Made by a program: the position numbers and the translations under genes. From NCBI GenBank assembly GCA_947629895.1, contig CANRFP010000041.1, positions 1 to 11,155 on the forward strand: DNA of 11,155 nt, read 5' to 3'. Origin of the DNA: an uncultured Clostridia bacterium. GTDB lineage: Bacteria; Bacillota_A; Clostridia; Christensenellales; UBA1242. Below the pieces are notes generated by a model. The model was not told the origin of the DNA. It did not search any database and saw only the letters and a program-made list of their open reading frames with translations. Positions within the stretch are counted from its first letter, which is position 1; the number at the start of each line of letters is the position of its first letter. This document shows positions 1 through 6,374 of the stretch, piece after piece.

Positions 1-363
1 CTTGTGAAAGTGGACTTACTACTTAACGGCGAAAAATGCGATGCACTTTCTCTTATTGTTCATAAGGACAAAGCATATAGTCGTGGGCGAGAACTTGCTG
101 AGAGGCTGAAAAAAATTATTCCAAGACAACTTTTTGAAGTGCCAATTCAAGCATGCATTGGCAACAAAATCATTGCACGCGAAACAATCTCGGCGATGAG
201 GAAAGATGTTTTGGCAAAGTGTTATGGCGGCGATATTTCGCGAAAGAGAAAACTTCTTGAAAAACAAAAAGAGGGCAAGAAAAAGATGCGAAAAATAGGC
301 TCAGTTGAAATTCCTTCCGAAGCATTTATGAGCATTCTGAAACTTGACGAGGACGATAAATAA
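1..363 (+). CDS. lepA: Elongation factor 4 (LepA), C-terminal part only
   Basis: This is the last 120 codons of LepA, a ribosome-associated translational GTPase known to back-translocate or remodel stalled ribosomes. The 5' end, with the GTPase domain and domains II-III, lies outside the window; the frame is open through base 1. What remains is the end of the EF-G-like domain and the LepA-specific C-terminal domain. Diagnostic family strings are visible: [12 protein letters not shown] near residues 41-52, [10 protein letters not shown], and the basic stretch [21 protein letters not shown]. The basic tail contacts the peptidyl-transferase-centre side of the ribosome in known structures. The stop codon shares one base with the hemW start (TAATG), so the two genes are almost certainly cotranscribed. 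A lepA-hemW pair is common in Firmicutes. Identification is very secure; the incomplete length is due to the window edge. Confidence 0.97.
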   Translation, partial: LVKVDLLLNGEKCDALSLIVHKDKAYSRGRELAERLKKIIPRQLFEVPIQACIGNKIIARETISAMRKDVLAKCYGGDISRKRKLLEKQKEGKKKMRKIGSVEIPSEAFMSILKLDEDDK

Positions 364-1454
364 TGAGGGAAATTTCCATTTACGTGCACATTCCTTTTTG
401 CAAGCAAAAGTGCTTTTATTGCGCCTTCAATTCTTTTTGTGCAGACGAACAAACAAGAAAACATTATTTGGGCTTGTTGTGCAAGGAAATTTGCCAGCGA
501 AAACGAGCCGATTGTGTGGTTAAAACAATTTATATTGGCGGGGGCACGCCAAGCATTTTGACGCCACATGAAATTCAAAGAGTTGTGAAGGCGATTTATG
601 ACAATTTTGATGTTTATGAGGATGCCGAATTCACCATTGAGGCCAATCCAGAGAGTTTGACGGAGGAAATTTTGCAAACTTGGAAAGGGCTGCGCGTTAA
701 CAGAGTGAGCGTTGGAGTGCAAAGTTTAAATGACAAAACTTTGAAAGAAATTGGCAGATTACATGACAAAAAAATGGCGTTGCAGGCGGTTAAAAAGGCA
801 AGAAAATACTTCGACAATGTTTCATGCGATTTGATTGTTGGGTTGCAGCACGAAAGTGGCAAAGATTTGTGTTTGCACGCAAAAAGTTTGATTGAACTTG
901 GAATAAAACACATATCGTGCTATCTTTTGGAAGTTTATGACAACACAAAACTTGGAAAACTTGTGGCTGACAAAAAATATATGCCAGAAAATGATGAAAA
1001 CACCATTCTTGCTTTCAACAAACTTTCAAATTATTTGGTGGACTGCGGCTTTGAGAGATATGAAATAAGCAATTTTGCGCTTGAAAATTATCAAAGCAAA
1101 CACAACTTAAATTATTGGGCAAGAGGTGAATATTTGGGCTTTGGAATTGCGGCCCACAGTTTTTTTGACGGCGTGAGAACGGAAAATGCCGCCACAATTG
1201 AGGGATATGAGAAAGGTGAAAAATTTGATGAAATTCTTTCGCCAAAAGAGGTTGTTGAAGAGGAAATTATGTTGGGGCTGCGTTGCAACTTGGGTGTTGC
1301 GCTTCCAATTTCTGGCTACGAAATTGAGAAAAACCCTTATTTTGAGCAGTATCTGGCGCAGGGAATTTTAAAAGAAGAAAATTCTCGGCTTTATCTAAAT
1401 CCGCTTTACTATCATTTGAGCAACACAATTATTTCAAATTTGTTGCCAAATTGA
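363..1454 (+). CDS. hemW: HemW-type radical SAM heme chaperone (formerly 'HemN-like')
   Basis: 363-residue radical SAM protein of the HemN/HemW family. The 4Fe-4S/SAM motif CxxxCxxC is at Cys13, Cys17 and Cys20, followed by GGGTPS (59-64), ANPES (94-98), VGVQSLND (117-124), a YEISNFA string and the HNLNYW...GFG..AHS region typical of HemW. A HemN C-terminal domain covers roughly the last 70 residues. HemW proteins bind heme and hand it to heme enzymes; they are not true coproporphyrinogen oxidases, although databases often label them so. I infer HemW from the length, the pairing with lepA and the short N-terminus before the cysteine motif. The start overlaps the lepA stop by one base and GAGGA lies nine bases upstream. 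The usual GLPGQT-like segment reads GLQHES, a modest divergence. No other heme gene is in view. Confidence 0.93.
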   Translation: MREISIYVHIPFCKQKCFYCAFNSFCADEQTRKHYLGLLCKEICQRKRADCVVKTIYIGGGTPSILTPHEIQRVVKAIYDNFDVYEDAEFTIEANPESLTEEILQTWKGLRVNRVSVGVQSLNDKTLKEIGRLHDKKMALQAVKKARKYFDNVSCDLIVGLQHESGKDLCLHAKSLIELGIKHISCYLLEVYDNTKLGKLVADKKYMPENDENTILAFNKLSNYLVDCGFERYEISNFALENYQSKHNLNYWARGEYLGFGIAAHSFFDGVRTENAATIEGYEKGEKFDEILSPKEVVEEEIMLGLRCNLGVALPISGYEIEKNPYFEQYLAQGILKEENSRLYLNPLYYHLSNTIISNLLPN

Positions 1455-1465
1455 TGAAAAAACAG

Positions 1466-1494
1466 TTGCAATTTCAAAATTTATGTGTTATAAT
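1466..1494 (+). promoter_or_regulatory. Extended -10 promoter of the ylxM-ffh operon
   Basis: TTGCAA (1466-1471) and a perfect TATAAT (1489-1494) are separated by 17 bases, with the extended -10 TG at 1486-1487. Transcription should begin near 1500-1502, giving a leader of about 35 bases before ylxM. No terminator lies between hemW and this site, so read-through from lepA-hemW is also possible. This is a strong sigma-A type match read directly from the sequence. Confidence 0.85.
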
Positions 1495-1536
1495 GCCAAT
1501 GTAAAGCGTTTTTGCTTGACAACTTCGGAGGGAGAA

Positions 1537-1857
1537 ATGACAAAAACCGAACTTGAAGGCTTTGTTCGCTATGGAAAGTTGTTTTCGTGTTATGGAAAAC
1601 TTTTGAGTGAAGATAGGCAAAGCATCATGAAAAGTTATTTCGATTTCAACATGACCCTAACAGAAATTGCCACAGAACGCAAAATTTCAAGGCAGGCGGT
1701 GCTTGATTGCATCGATAAATCTTGCAAAAAACTTGACGAATATGAAACAAAACTTGGGCTGCTTAAATTGAAAGAAAATTTGAGGCAAGAACTGCAAAAT
1801 CTTGCAAATGAAAAAAATATAAAAGAAAAAGTCGAAAAAATATTAAGGAAAATTTAA
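1537..1857 (+). CDS. ylxM: YlxM / p13-like helix-turn-helix protein, SRP-associated (UPF0122)
   Basis: 106-residue YlxM-family protein. A sigma-70 region-4-like helix-turn-helix lies around residues 32-60: LTEIATERKISRQAV, then a helix ending KLDEYETKLGLL as in the family. The tail is lysine- and glutamate-rich and probably helical. YlxM sits beside ffh across Firmicutes; in Streptococcus it has been reported to modulate SRP activity, and the exact role here is inferred from that. An in-frame ATG at 1483 would add 18 residues, but it lies inside the promoter, upstream of the expected transcript start. The ATG at 1537 has GGAGGGAG directly upstream (1528-1534), so I chose it. The stop TAA is immediately followed by the ffh ATG, so translation is probably coupled. 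Confidence 0.9.
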   Translation: MTKTELEGFVRYGKLFSCYGKLLSEDRQSIMKSYFDFNMTLTEIATERKISRQAVLDCIDKSCKKLDEYETKLGLLKLKENLRQELQNLANEKNIKEKVEKILRKI

Positions 1858-3177
1858 ATGGCACTTTTCTCATCATTATCTGAAAAATTTAACCACATTT
1901 TCTCAAAACTGACCAAACGCGGAAAACTCACCGAACTTGAAATCAAAGAGGCGATGCGCGAGGTTAGAATGGCGCTTTTGGAAGCAGATGTAAACTATAT
2001 GGTTGCAAAGAAATTTGTTGCCGACATCTCTGAAAAAGCCGTTGGCGAAGATGTTATGAAAAGCCTCACACCAGGGCAAATGGTGATTAAAATTGTTAAA
2101 GATGAACTCACAAAACTGATTTCTTCCGACAATCAAAAACTTCAAATTGCTTCAAATCCGCCAACAATCATCATGATGTGCGGGCTTCAAGGGGCGGGCA
2201 AAACCACAATGTGCGGAAAACTTGCCTTTCACCTCAAAAAACAAGGCAAAAAACCACTTCTTGTTGCGTGCGACATTTATAGGCCTGCGGCAATCAACCA
2301 ACTTCAAGTTGTGGGAAAAACTGCTGGTGCGGAGGTGTTTGAGAGAGGAACGCAGAACCCTGTTAAAACGGCAAAACAAGCCCTTGACCATGCAAAAAAA
2401 CAAGGCTATGATGTTGTGATTATCGACACTGCCGGCAGACTTCACATTAATGCCGAACTTATGGAAGAGTTGAAAGAAATTAAAAAAGAGGTGAAGCCAA
2501 CTGAAATTTTGCTTGTTGTTGATGCCATGACGGGGCAAGATGCAGTTACAATCAGCGAAAGTTTTAATAATGACCTCGACATTTCAGGCATCATCCTAAC
2601 AAAACTTGACGGCGACACTCGTGGCGGTGCGGCGCTTTCAATTAAGGCAATCACGGGCAAGCCAATCAAATTTTCCGGCGTTGGCGAAAAGATTGGCGAT
2701 TTAGAGCCTTTTCATCCAGACAGAATTGCAAGCAGAATTTTGGGCATGGGCGATGTGCTTTCGTTGATTGAGAAGGCGCAAGAGGCTGTCACGGAGGAGC
2801 AAGCAAAAGAACTTGAACAAAAATTGCGTGAAAATTCCTTCACTTTTGAGGACTATCTTGTTCAAATGGAAAACATGAAAAAGATGGGCAGTATTCAAGA
2901 CATTTTGGGAATGATTCCGGGAATGTCCGCCAAAGTGAAAAACATGGCAATTGACGAAAAGCAATTGCTTGTCAACAAGGCAATCATTCAAAGCATGACA
3001 AAGGAAGAGCGCTTGCATCCAGAAATCATCAAGGCAAGCCGCAGAAAGCGTATTGCGGATGGCAGCGGCACAAGCATTCAACAAGTGAACATGCTTTTGA
3101 AACAGTTTGAGCAATCAAAAGAAATGATGAAAATGCTCAAAAACAAACGTGGAATGCGCGGAATGTTTGGAAGATGA
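1858..3177 (+). CDS. ffh: Signal recognition particle GTPase Ffh (SRP54)
   Basis: Full-length 439-residue Ffh, the protein subunit of the signal recognition particle. It binds signal sequences as they leave the ribosome and delivers the complex to FtsY at the membrane. The N-terminal four-helix domain covers about residues 1-85. The G domain has the P-loop GLQGAGKTT (109-117), the DTAGR motif (190-194), TKLDGD (248-253) and the GVGEKIGDLEPF closing segment. The methionine-rich M domain follows from about 300, with the SRP-RNA-binding signature RRKRIADGSGTS near 395-406 and a tail rich in Met, Lys and Arg. AAGGA at 1845-1849 is the ribosome site, inside the end of ylxM. All catalytic motifs are intact and the length is normal. 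Confidence 0.98.
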   Translation: MALFSSLSEKFNHIFSKLTKRGKLTELEIKEAMREVRMALLEADVNYMVAKKFVADISEKAVGEDVMKSLTPGQMVIKIVKDELTKLISSDNQKLQIASNPPTIIMMCGLQGAGKTTMCGKLAFHLKKQGKKPLLVACDIYRPAAINQLQVVGKTAGAEVFERGTQNPVKTAKQALDHAKKQGYDVVIIDTAGRLHINAELMEELKEIKKEVKPTEILLVVDAMTGQDAVTISESFNNDLDISGIILTKLDGDTRGGAALSIKAITGKPIKFSGVGEKIGDLEPFHPDRIASRILGMGDVLSLIEKAQEAVTEEQAKELEQKLRENSFTFEDYLVQMENMKKMGSIQDILGMIPGMSAKVKNMAIDEKQLLVNKAIIQSMTKEERLHPEIIKASRRKRIADGSGTSIQQVNMLLKQFEQSKEMMKMLKNKRGMRGMFGR

Positions 3178-3179
3178 TG

Positions 3180-3206
3180 ATATAAATTCGGGCAACCGAT
3201 TTATAT
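3180..3206 (+). promoter_or_regulatory. GNRA-capped hairpin between ffh and rpsP
   Basis: An inverted repeat begins three bases after the ffh stop. TCGG (3188-3191) pairs with CCGA (3196-3199) around a GCAA tetraloop, and seven further A-U pairs (3180-3186 with 3200-3206) follow after a single bulged T at 3187. That makes 11 pairs in the AT-rich 80-base gap before rpsP. No U-run follows, so it does not look like an intrinsic terminator. It may be a processing site, a stabiliser of the upstream or downstream mRNA, or part of an S16 leader. The role is inference; the pairing is seen directly. Confidence 0.55.
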
Positions 3207-3257
3207 ATAAAACGAAAGAGAAAACTTTCAAAAATTTATAAAAAAGGAGAGAATAAA

Positions 3258-3509
3258 ATGGCTGTTAAAATCAGACTTACAAGAATGGGAGATAAAAAGT
3301 CACCTTTCTACCGTGTTGTTGTAGCAGATTCAAAAAGCCCAAGAGATGGAAAATACATCGACCTTCTTGGAACTTACAATCCACTTACAGACCCTGCTGA
3401 AATTAAAATTGACAACGCTAAGGCACAAGATTGGCTCAAAAAAGGTGCTCTTCCAACTGACACTGCAAAAGCACTTCTTGTGAAGAGCGGTGCAATTTCA
3501 AAAGATTAG
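3258..3509 (+). CDS. rpsP: 30S ribosomal protein S16
   Basis: 83-residue S16 of normal length. The family N-terminus is clear: [20 protein letters not shown], then [19 protein letters not shown]16 binds 16S rRNA in the body of the small subunit and is needed for efficient 30S assembly. AAGGAG (3244-3250 region) lies about nine bases before the ATG. It sits between ffh and khpA as in most Firmicutes. The 80-base leader with a hairpin sets it apart from its tightly packed neighbours, which hints at separate control or mRNA processing. Its codons favour CTT and GTT more than neighbouring genes, as often seen for highly expressed genes. Confidence 0.98.
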   Translation: MAVKIRLTRMGDKKSPFYRVVVADSKSPRDGKYIDLLGTYNPLTDPAEIKIDNAKAQDWLKKGALPTDTAKALLVKSGAISKD

Positions 3510-3517
3510 GAGGAAGC

Positions 3518-3748
3518 ATGGAAGAATTATTGAAATTTTTGGTTTGCGCCTTAGTTGACGATGAAAAGTCAGTTGAGGTTGAAACCGAAGAAGATGACGG
3601 AGCAATCACATATCGCGTTAAAGTGGCAAGCCAAGACATTGGCAAAGTGATTGGAAAAAATGGCAAAACCGCAACCAGCATCAGAACAATCATGAAATCA
3701 GTCACAGCAAAAACGCACAAAAAAGTTTTTGTTAAATTTGAGGACTAA
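3518..3748 (+). CDS. khpA: KhpA, small KH-domain RNA-binding protein (YlqC family)
   Basis: 76-residue single KH domain protein. The RNA-binding GxxG loop is GKNG at 46-49 in the segment IGKVIGKNGKTATSIRT, preceded by the acidic strand region at about 18-28. In Streptococcus and others KhpA pairs with KhpB (EloR/Jag) and affects cell division and elongation through RNA binding; the partner gene is not in the window. The position between rpsP and rimM is the standard one. The Shine-Dalgarno AGGAGG (3508-3513) overlaps the rpsP stop, and the stop shares one base with the rimM start. Bacillus has ylqD after this gene; it is absent here, as in many clostridia. Confidence 0.95.
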   Translation: MEELLKFLVCALVDDEKSVEVETEEDDGAITYRVKVASQDIGKVIGKNGKTATSIRTIMKSVTAKTHKKVFVKFED

Positions 3749-4242
3749 TGGAATTTGTTTGCGTAGGGGAAATCATTAAACCGCAGGGTATCAAAGGGGA
3801 AGTTAAAATTAAGCCTCTAATTGATATTCCTGCGATTTTTAATGGAAAACACAAACTTTTTATTGAGAAAAAAGAAAGCGGTTTTGCGAGAGCAAGTTTC
3901 AGGCTAGGCTATGCTTATGCGCAGTTTGAAACCATTCCAGACAGAAATGTGGCAGAGAAGTTTCGCAACAAAAAGGTTTTCATTTCGCGAGAAGATTTTG
4001 ATGCACTTGCGGAAGACGATTTTTTGATTGAGGAACTTGTGGGAACACTTATCTATGACGAAAATGGGGCTTATGTTGGGCAAATAATGAATGTTGAAAA
4101 TTATGGCTTTGATGACATTTTAATCATTAAAGAAAACGAACATTTGTATGAAGTGCCTTTTAAAAAAGCTATTTTTAAAACAAAAGACAAAAGTTTGTAT
4201 GTGATAAGAGCAGAATATGACGGAGCGAAAGTTGAAAATTGA
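3748..4242 (+). CDS. rimM: 16S rRNA processing protein RimM
   Basis: 164-residue RimM, a 30S maturation factor that helps assemble the head of the small subunit and binds S19. The N-terminal RimM barrel opens with VGEIIKPQGIKGEVK (about 6-20), whose KPxGIKGEV core is the family signature. A PRC-barrel domain follows from about residue 90, with LVGTLIYDENGAYVGQI and a YEVPF segment. Length is typical. The start codon overlaps the khpA stop by one base (TAATG) and the end overlaps trmD, so rimM and trmD should be translationally coupled, consistent with their linked jobs in RNA maturation. Confidence 0.95.
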   Translation: MEFVCVGEIIKPQGIKGEVKIKPLIDIPAIFNGKHKLFIEKKESGFARASFRLGYAYAQFETIPDRNVAEKFRNKKVFISREDFDALAEDDFLIEELVGTLIYDENGAYVGQIMNVENYGFDDILIIKENEHLYEVPFKKAIFKTKDKSLYVIRAEYDGAKVEN

Positions 4243-4894
4243 CATTTTGACACTTTTTCCAGAAGCATTTGCGCCACTTCAAACAAGCATTTTGGGGCGG
4301 GCAACAACTTCTGGAAAACTTGAAATTAACTTAATAAACATAAGGGATTTTTCAAAAGATAAGCATAAAAAATGCGATGATGAACCCTTTGGCGGTGGGG
4401 CAGGCATGCTTATGACTGTTCAGCCTTTGTTTGATGCCATTATGTCCGTTAAAAAAGAAAACAGCAAAATCATATTTCCTTCACCAATTGGAAAAACGCT
4501 GAATGTTGCAAAAGCTGTTGAACTTTCAAAAAATGAACACTTGATTTTTGTGTGTGGACATTATGAAGGGGTTGACGAACGCTTGTTTGAACTTTTTGAC
4601 ATTGAACAAATTTCAATTGGCGACTATGTTCTAACAGGCGGGGAACTGCCAACCATGGTTATCATTGACACTCTTGCCAGATTTGTTGATGGGGTTATTT
4701 CGGCAGATAGTTTAACAAATGAAAGTTTTTCAAATGGGCTTTTGGAATATCCTCAATACACAAGGCCACAAGAATTTAGGGGACTGAAAGTGCCAGAAGT
4801 TTTGATTTCGGGCAATCACAAGCAAATTGATGAATGGCGGAAAGCGCAAAGTTTGAAGCGAACAAAAGAAAATAGAAGTGATTTGCTTAATTAA
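4232..4894 (+). CDS. trmD: tRNA (guanine37-N1)-methyltransferase TrmD
   Basis: SPOUT-class enzyme that transfers a methyl from S-adenosylmethionine to N1 of G37 in tRNAs with G36, which prevents +1 frameshifting. Visible motifs: GGGAGM (55-60), CGHYEGVDERL (108-118) and IGDYVLTGGELP (129-140), forming the trefoil-knot SAM site, then GLLEYPQYTRP (169-179) and LISGNH. I chose the TTG at 4232: GGAG (4222-4225) precedes it by six bases and the product starts MKIDILTLFPEAF like the family. An in-frame ATG at 4217 would add five residues but has a weak ribosome site. With TTG the protein is 220 residues and overlaps rimM by 11 bases. The residue that I align with the proposed catalytic Asp169 of E. 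coli appears to be Glu164 here (NESF rather than DSF). Confidence 0.95.
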   Translation: MKIDILTLFPEAFAPLQTSILGRATTSGKLEINLINIRDFSKDKHKKCDDEPFGGGAGMLMTVQPLFDAIMSVKKENSKIIFPSPIGKTLNVAKAVELSKNEHLIFVCGHYEGVDERLFELFDIEQISIGDYVLTGGELPTMVIIDTLARFVDGVISADSLTNESFSNGLLEYPQYTRPQEFRGLKVPEVLISGNHKQIDEWRKAQSLKRTKENRSDLLN

Positions 4895-4898
4895 AAAA

Positions 4899-4949
4899 TA
4901 TTGCATAATACACAACATAAAGTGTGGTATGCAATGCATAACACCACAA
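4899..4949 (+). promoter_or_regulatory. Mutually exclusive hairpins / direct-inverted repeat before rbgA
   Basis: The 72-base gap between trmD and rbgA is built of three related arms. Arm A (4900-4913) pairs with arm B (4922-4935): 14 positions with one mismatch and one G-U, around an 8-base loop. Arm C (4936-4949) resembles arm A as a direct repeat (GCATAA-AC-ACAA core), offset by 33 bases, and can also pair with B: TATGC/GCATA plus about five outer pairs. A-B and B-C therefore compete for B. The B-C stem ends a few bases before the rbgA ribosome site (GAGGA, 4958-4962). No U-run follows. It could be an RNA switch or a protein operator with repeated half-sites; the function is unknown. Confidence 0.5.
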
Positions 4950-4966
4950 TATATAGAGAGGACGCT

Positions 4967-5779
4967 GTGAAAATAAATTGGTTTCCGGGACACATGAATA
5001 AGGCTTTGAAAGAAATAAGTGACCAACTTAAAAAGGTTGATGTTGTCACTTATGTTCTTGATGCACGCATTCCAATTTCTTCACTAAATCCAAAACTTTC
5101 ACAACTTTCTCAAAACAAGCCAACACTTTTTGTTATAAACAAAATTGATATGGCAGACCAAGTTAAAATTAAAGCCCTTTTGCCAAAATTTAAGGGCGTT
5201 AATTGTGATTATTTGCTTTTCAACAGCACTCTTTCTGGCAAAAGCGACATTCTGCTTAACAAAATTAAGGCTCTTGCCCATGATAAAATTCAAAAATACA
5301 AAGCAAAAGGCATAAAAGCTACAATTCGAACAATGGTTGTGGGCATTCCAAACTGCGGAAAAAGCACTCTTGTGAACAATTTGTGTAAAAAAGCAAAAAC
5401 ATTAACTGGAAATAAAGCAGGTGTCACCAAAAGAGGTCAATGGCTTTCGGTGGGTGACTGCATTGAGGTTTTTGACACACCGGGAACACTCTATCCAAAC
5501 ATTGAAAATCAAGATGTGGCACAAAAACTTGCCTTTGTTGGCAGTGTTCGCGATGAGGTTTTGGATTTTGTTGAACTTTCTGGACAACTCATTTCTCTTT
5601 TGCAAACTTTATATCCGGCAGAATTGGAAAAACGCTATGGCAAGGCTAAAACGCTTGAAGAGATTGCTGTTCTAAGAAAATTTGTCACGGTTGGCGGCGA
5701 GGCGGATTTGGAACGCACCGCAAAAAGCGTGATTGACGATTTTAGAAAAGGAAGAATTGGCAAACTCACTCTTGATTAG
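4967..5779 (+). CDS. rbgA: Ribosome biogenesis GTPase RbgA (YlqF)
   Basis: 270-residue circularly permuted GTPase that drives a late step of 50S assembly. Motif order is the permuted G4-G1-G3: NKID (58-61), P-loop GIPNCGKST (126-134), the G2 threonine in AGVTK (154), and DTPG (170-173). The N-terminus reads MKINWFPGHMNKA. With the GTG at 4967 as start, the histidine of PGHM is residue 9, the same number as the proposed catalytic His9 of Bacillus RbgA, and GAGGA sits just upstream. A TTG at 4901 and an ATG at 4934 are in frame but lack ribosome sites and lie in the repeat structure, so I rejected them. The C-terminal helical domain is complete. YraN follows after 19 bases. Confidence 0.95.
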   Translation: MKINWFPGHMNKALKEISDQLKKVDVVTYVLDARIPISSLNPKLSQLSQNKPTLFVINKIDMADQVKIKALLPKFKGVNCDYLLFNSTLSGKSDILLNKIKALAHDKIQKYKAKGIKATIRTMVVGIPNCGKSTLVNNLCKKAKTLTGNKAGVTKRGQWLSVGDCIEVFDTPGTLYPNIENQDVAQKLAFVGSVRDEVLDFVELSGQLISLLQTLYPAELEKRYGKAKTLEEIAVLRKFVTVGGEADLERTAKSVIDDFRKGRIGKLTLD

Positions 5780-5798
5780 CTTTTAAATGAGGGAATTT

Positions 5799-6161
5799 AT
5801 GTATTCAAAAGACGTAACAAAAGTTAGAAACAAAATCAACGGTGACAGCGGCGAAATTGAGGCCACCAACTTTCTTAAAGCAAAGGGCTACATAATCGTG
5901 AAAACCAATTACAAAACCAAATTGGGCGAAATTGACATCATCGCTTTGCAAAAGAATGTGATTGTTTTTGTTGAAGTTAAAAAGCGCGAAACACTTGCTT
6001 TTGGCAGGCCTTGTGAGGCGGTTGATTTTAGAAAGCAGCAAAAAATACGAAACTGTGCACAACTGTATCTTATGCAAACCAACAAAACCGAAAATGATGT
6101 TCGTTTTGATGTAATTGAGATTGTTGGAAGCGAAATAACGCACATCGAAAACGCTTTCTAG
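5799..6161 (+). CDS. yraN: YraN family (UPF0102) endonuclease-like protein
   Basis: 120-residue UPF0102/YraN protein. The family has a restriction-endonuclease-like fold. Visible catalytic-type residues are GxxGE near 15-19, LGEIDI (42-47) with Glu44 and Asp46, and VEVKKR (58-63), giving the D-ExK pattern; RFDVI near 102-106 is also conserved. The cellular role is not settled. In Firmicutes it commonly follows rnhB in the rimM-trmD-rplS-lepB-rbgA-rnhB cluster; here it directly follows rbgA and rnhB is missing. An upstream in-frame ATG (5787) has no ribosome site, whereas the ATG at 5799 has GAGGGA at 5789-5794, so I used it. This is the last gene of the operon. Confidence 0.92.
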   Translation: MYSKDVTKVRNKINGDSGEIEATNFLKAKGYIIVKTNYKTKLGEIDIIALQKNVIVFVEVKKRETLAFGRPCEAVDFRKQQKIRNCAQLYLMQTNKTENDVRFDVIEIVGSEITHIENAF

Positions 6162-6172
6162 GTGATAAAAAC

Positions 6173-6214
6173 CGCAATTTTGCGCTATTTTTTGAGGGAA
6201 AACCTCATTTTTTT
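6173..6214 (+). terminator. Terminator after yraN (hairpin plus T7, with a weaker hairpin upstream)
   Basis: TGAGG (6193-6197) pairs with CCTCA (6203-6207) around GAAAA and is followed at once by seven T residues (6208-6214). Just upstream a smaller CGCA/TGCG stem (6173-6184) is followed by a T-rich run (6188-6193), possibly a second pause. The stems are short, so efficiency may be moderate, but the position at the end of the operon and ahead of the rplS promoter fits. Confidence 0.65.
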
Positions 6215-6265
6215 ATTAAATTTTTAAATTTTCTTTAAACAAAATAAAAATTTTTGCAAAAACAC

Positions 6266-6295
6266 TTGTTTTTTGGAAATTATATATGCTATAAT
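6266..6295 (+). promoter_or_regulatory. Extended -10 promoter of rplS, with A/T tracts upstream
   Basis: A perfect TATAAT (6290-6295) carries the extended -10 TG at 6287-6288; TTGTTT (6266-6271) is 18 bases upstream. Bases 6215-6262 are runs of A and T, including the palindrome TTTTTGCAAAAA (6251-6262), resembling an UP element or curved DNA that raises promoter strength. Transcription is expected at about 6301-6302, exactly where the leader's closing stem starts. Confidence 0.8.
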
Positions 6296-6301
6296 TGGAA
6301 A

Positions 6302-6374
6302 GACTTCGGATGTTCCGCTGTGACTTGGTCAGAATGAGCATTTTGTCGAAAATCTGAAAAAAGGAGATAAGTCA
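6302..6374 (+). ncRNA. Putative ribosomal protein L19 leader (autoregulatory mRNA element)
   Basis: The 73-base 5' leader of rplS can fold into a closed multi-branch element. P1 pairs GACTT (6302-6306, the predicted 5' end) with AAGTC (6369-6373), one base before the start codon. Inside are CGGA/TCCG with loop TGT (6307-6317), TGAC/GTCA with loop TTG (6321-6331), and ATTTT/AAAAT with loop GTCG (6340-6353). An outer TCAGA/TCTGA (6329-6357) competes with the second hairpin. The Shine-Dalgarno AAGGAG (6361-6366) lies in the loop between the last hairpin and P1. An L19 leader is a known Rfam family in low-GC Gram-positives in which L19 is thought to repress its own synthesis; membership here is inference from position and architecture, not a search. 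Confidence 0.65.

Noticed and set aside
222..722. A 166-codon minus-strand open frame across the lepA-hemW junction
   Set aside because: Both genes on the other strand are certain; the antisense product has no motif or ribosome site.
4899..4949. Direct repeats as a minimal CRISPR-like array
   Set aside because: Only two imperfect copies, the intervening segment is complementary to the repeats, and there are no cas genes.
4901..4966. 22-residue N-terminal extension of RbgA from TTG 4901 or ATG 4934, with the string MHNT occurring twice
   Set aside because: No ribosome site precedes either codon, the family starts at the NWFPGHM region, and the doubled MHNT is just the in-frame reading of the DNA repeat.
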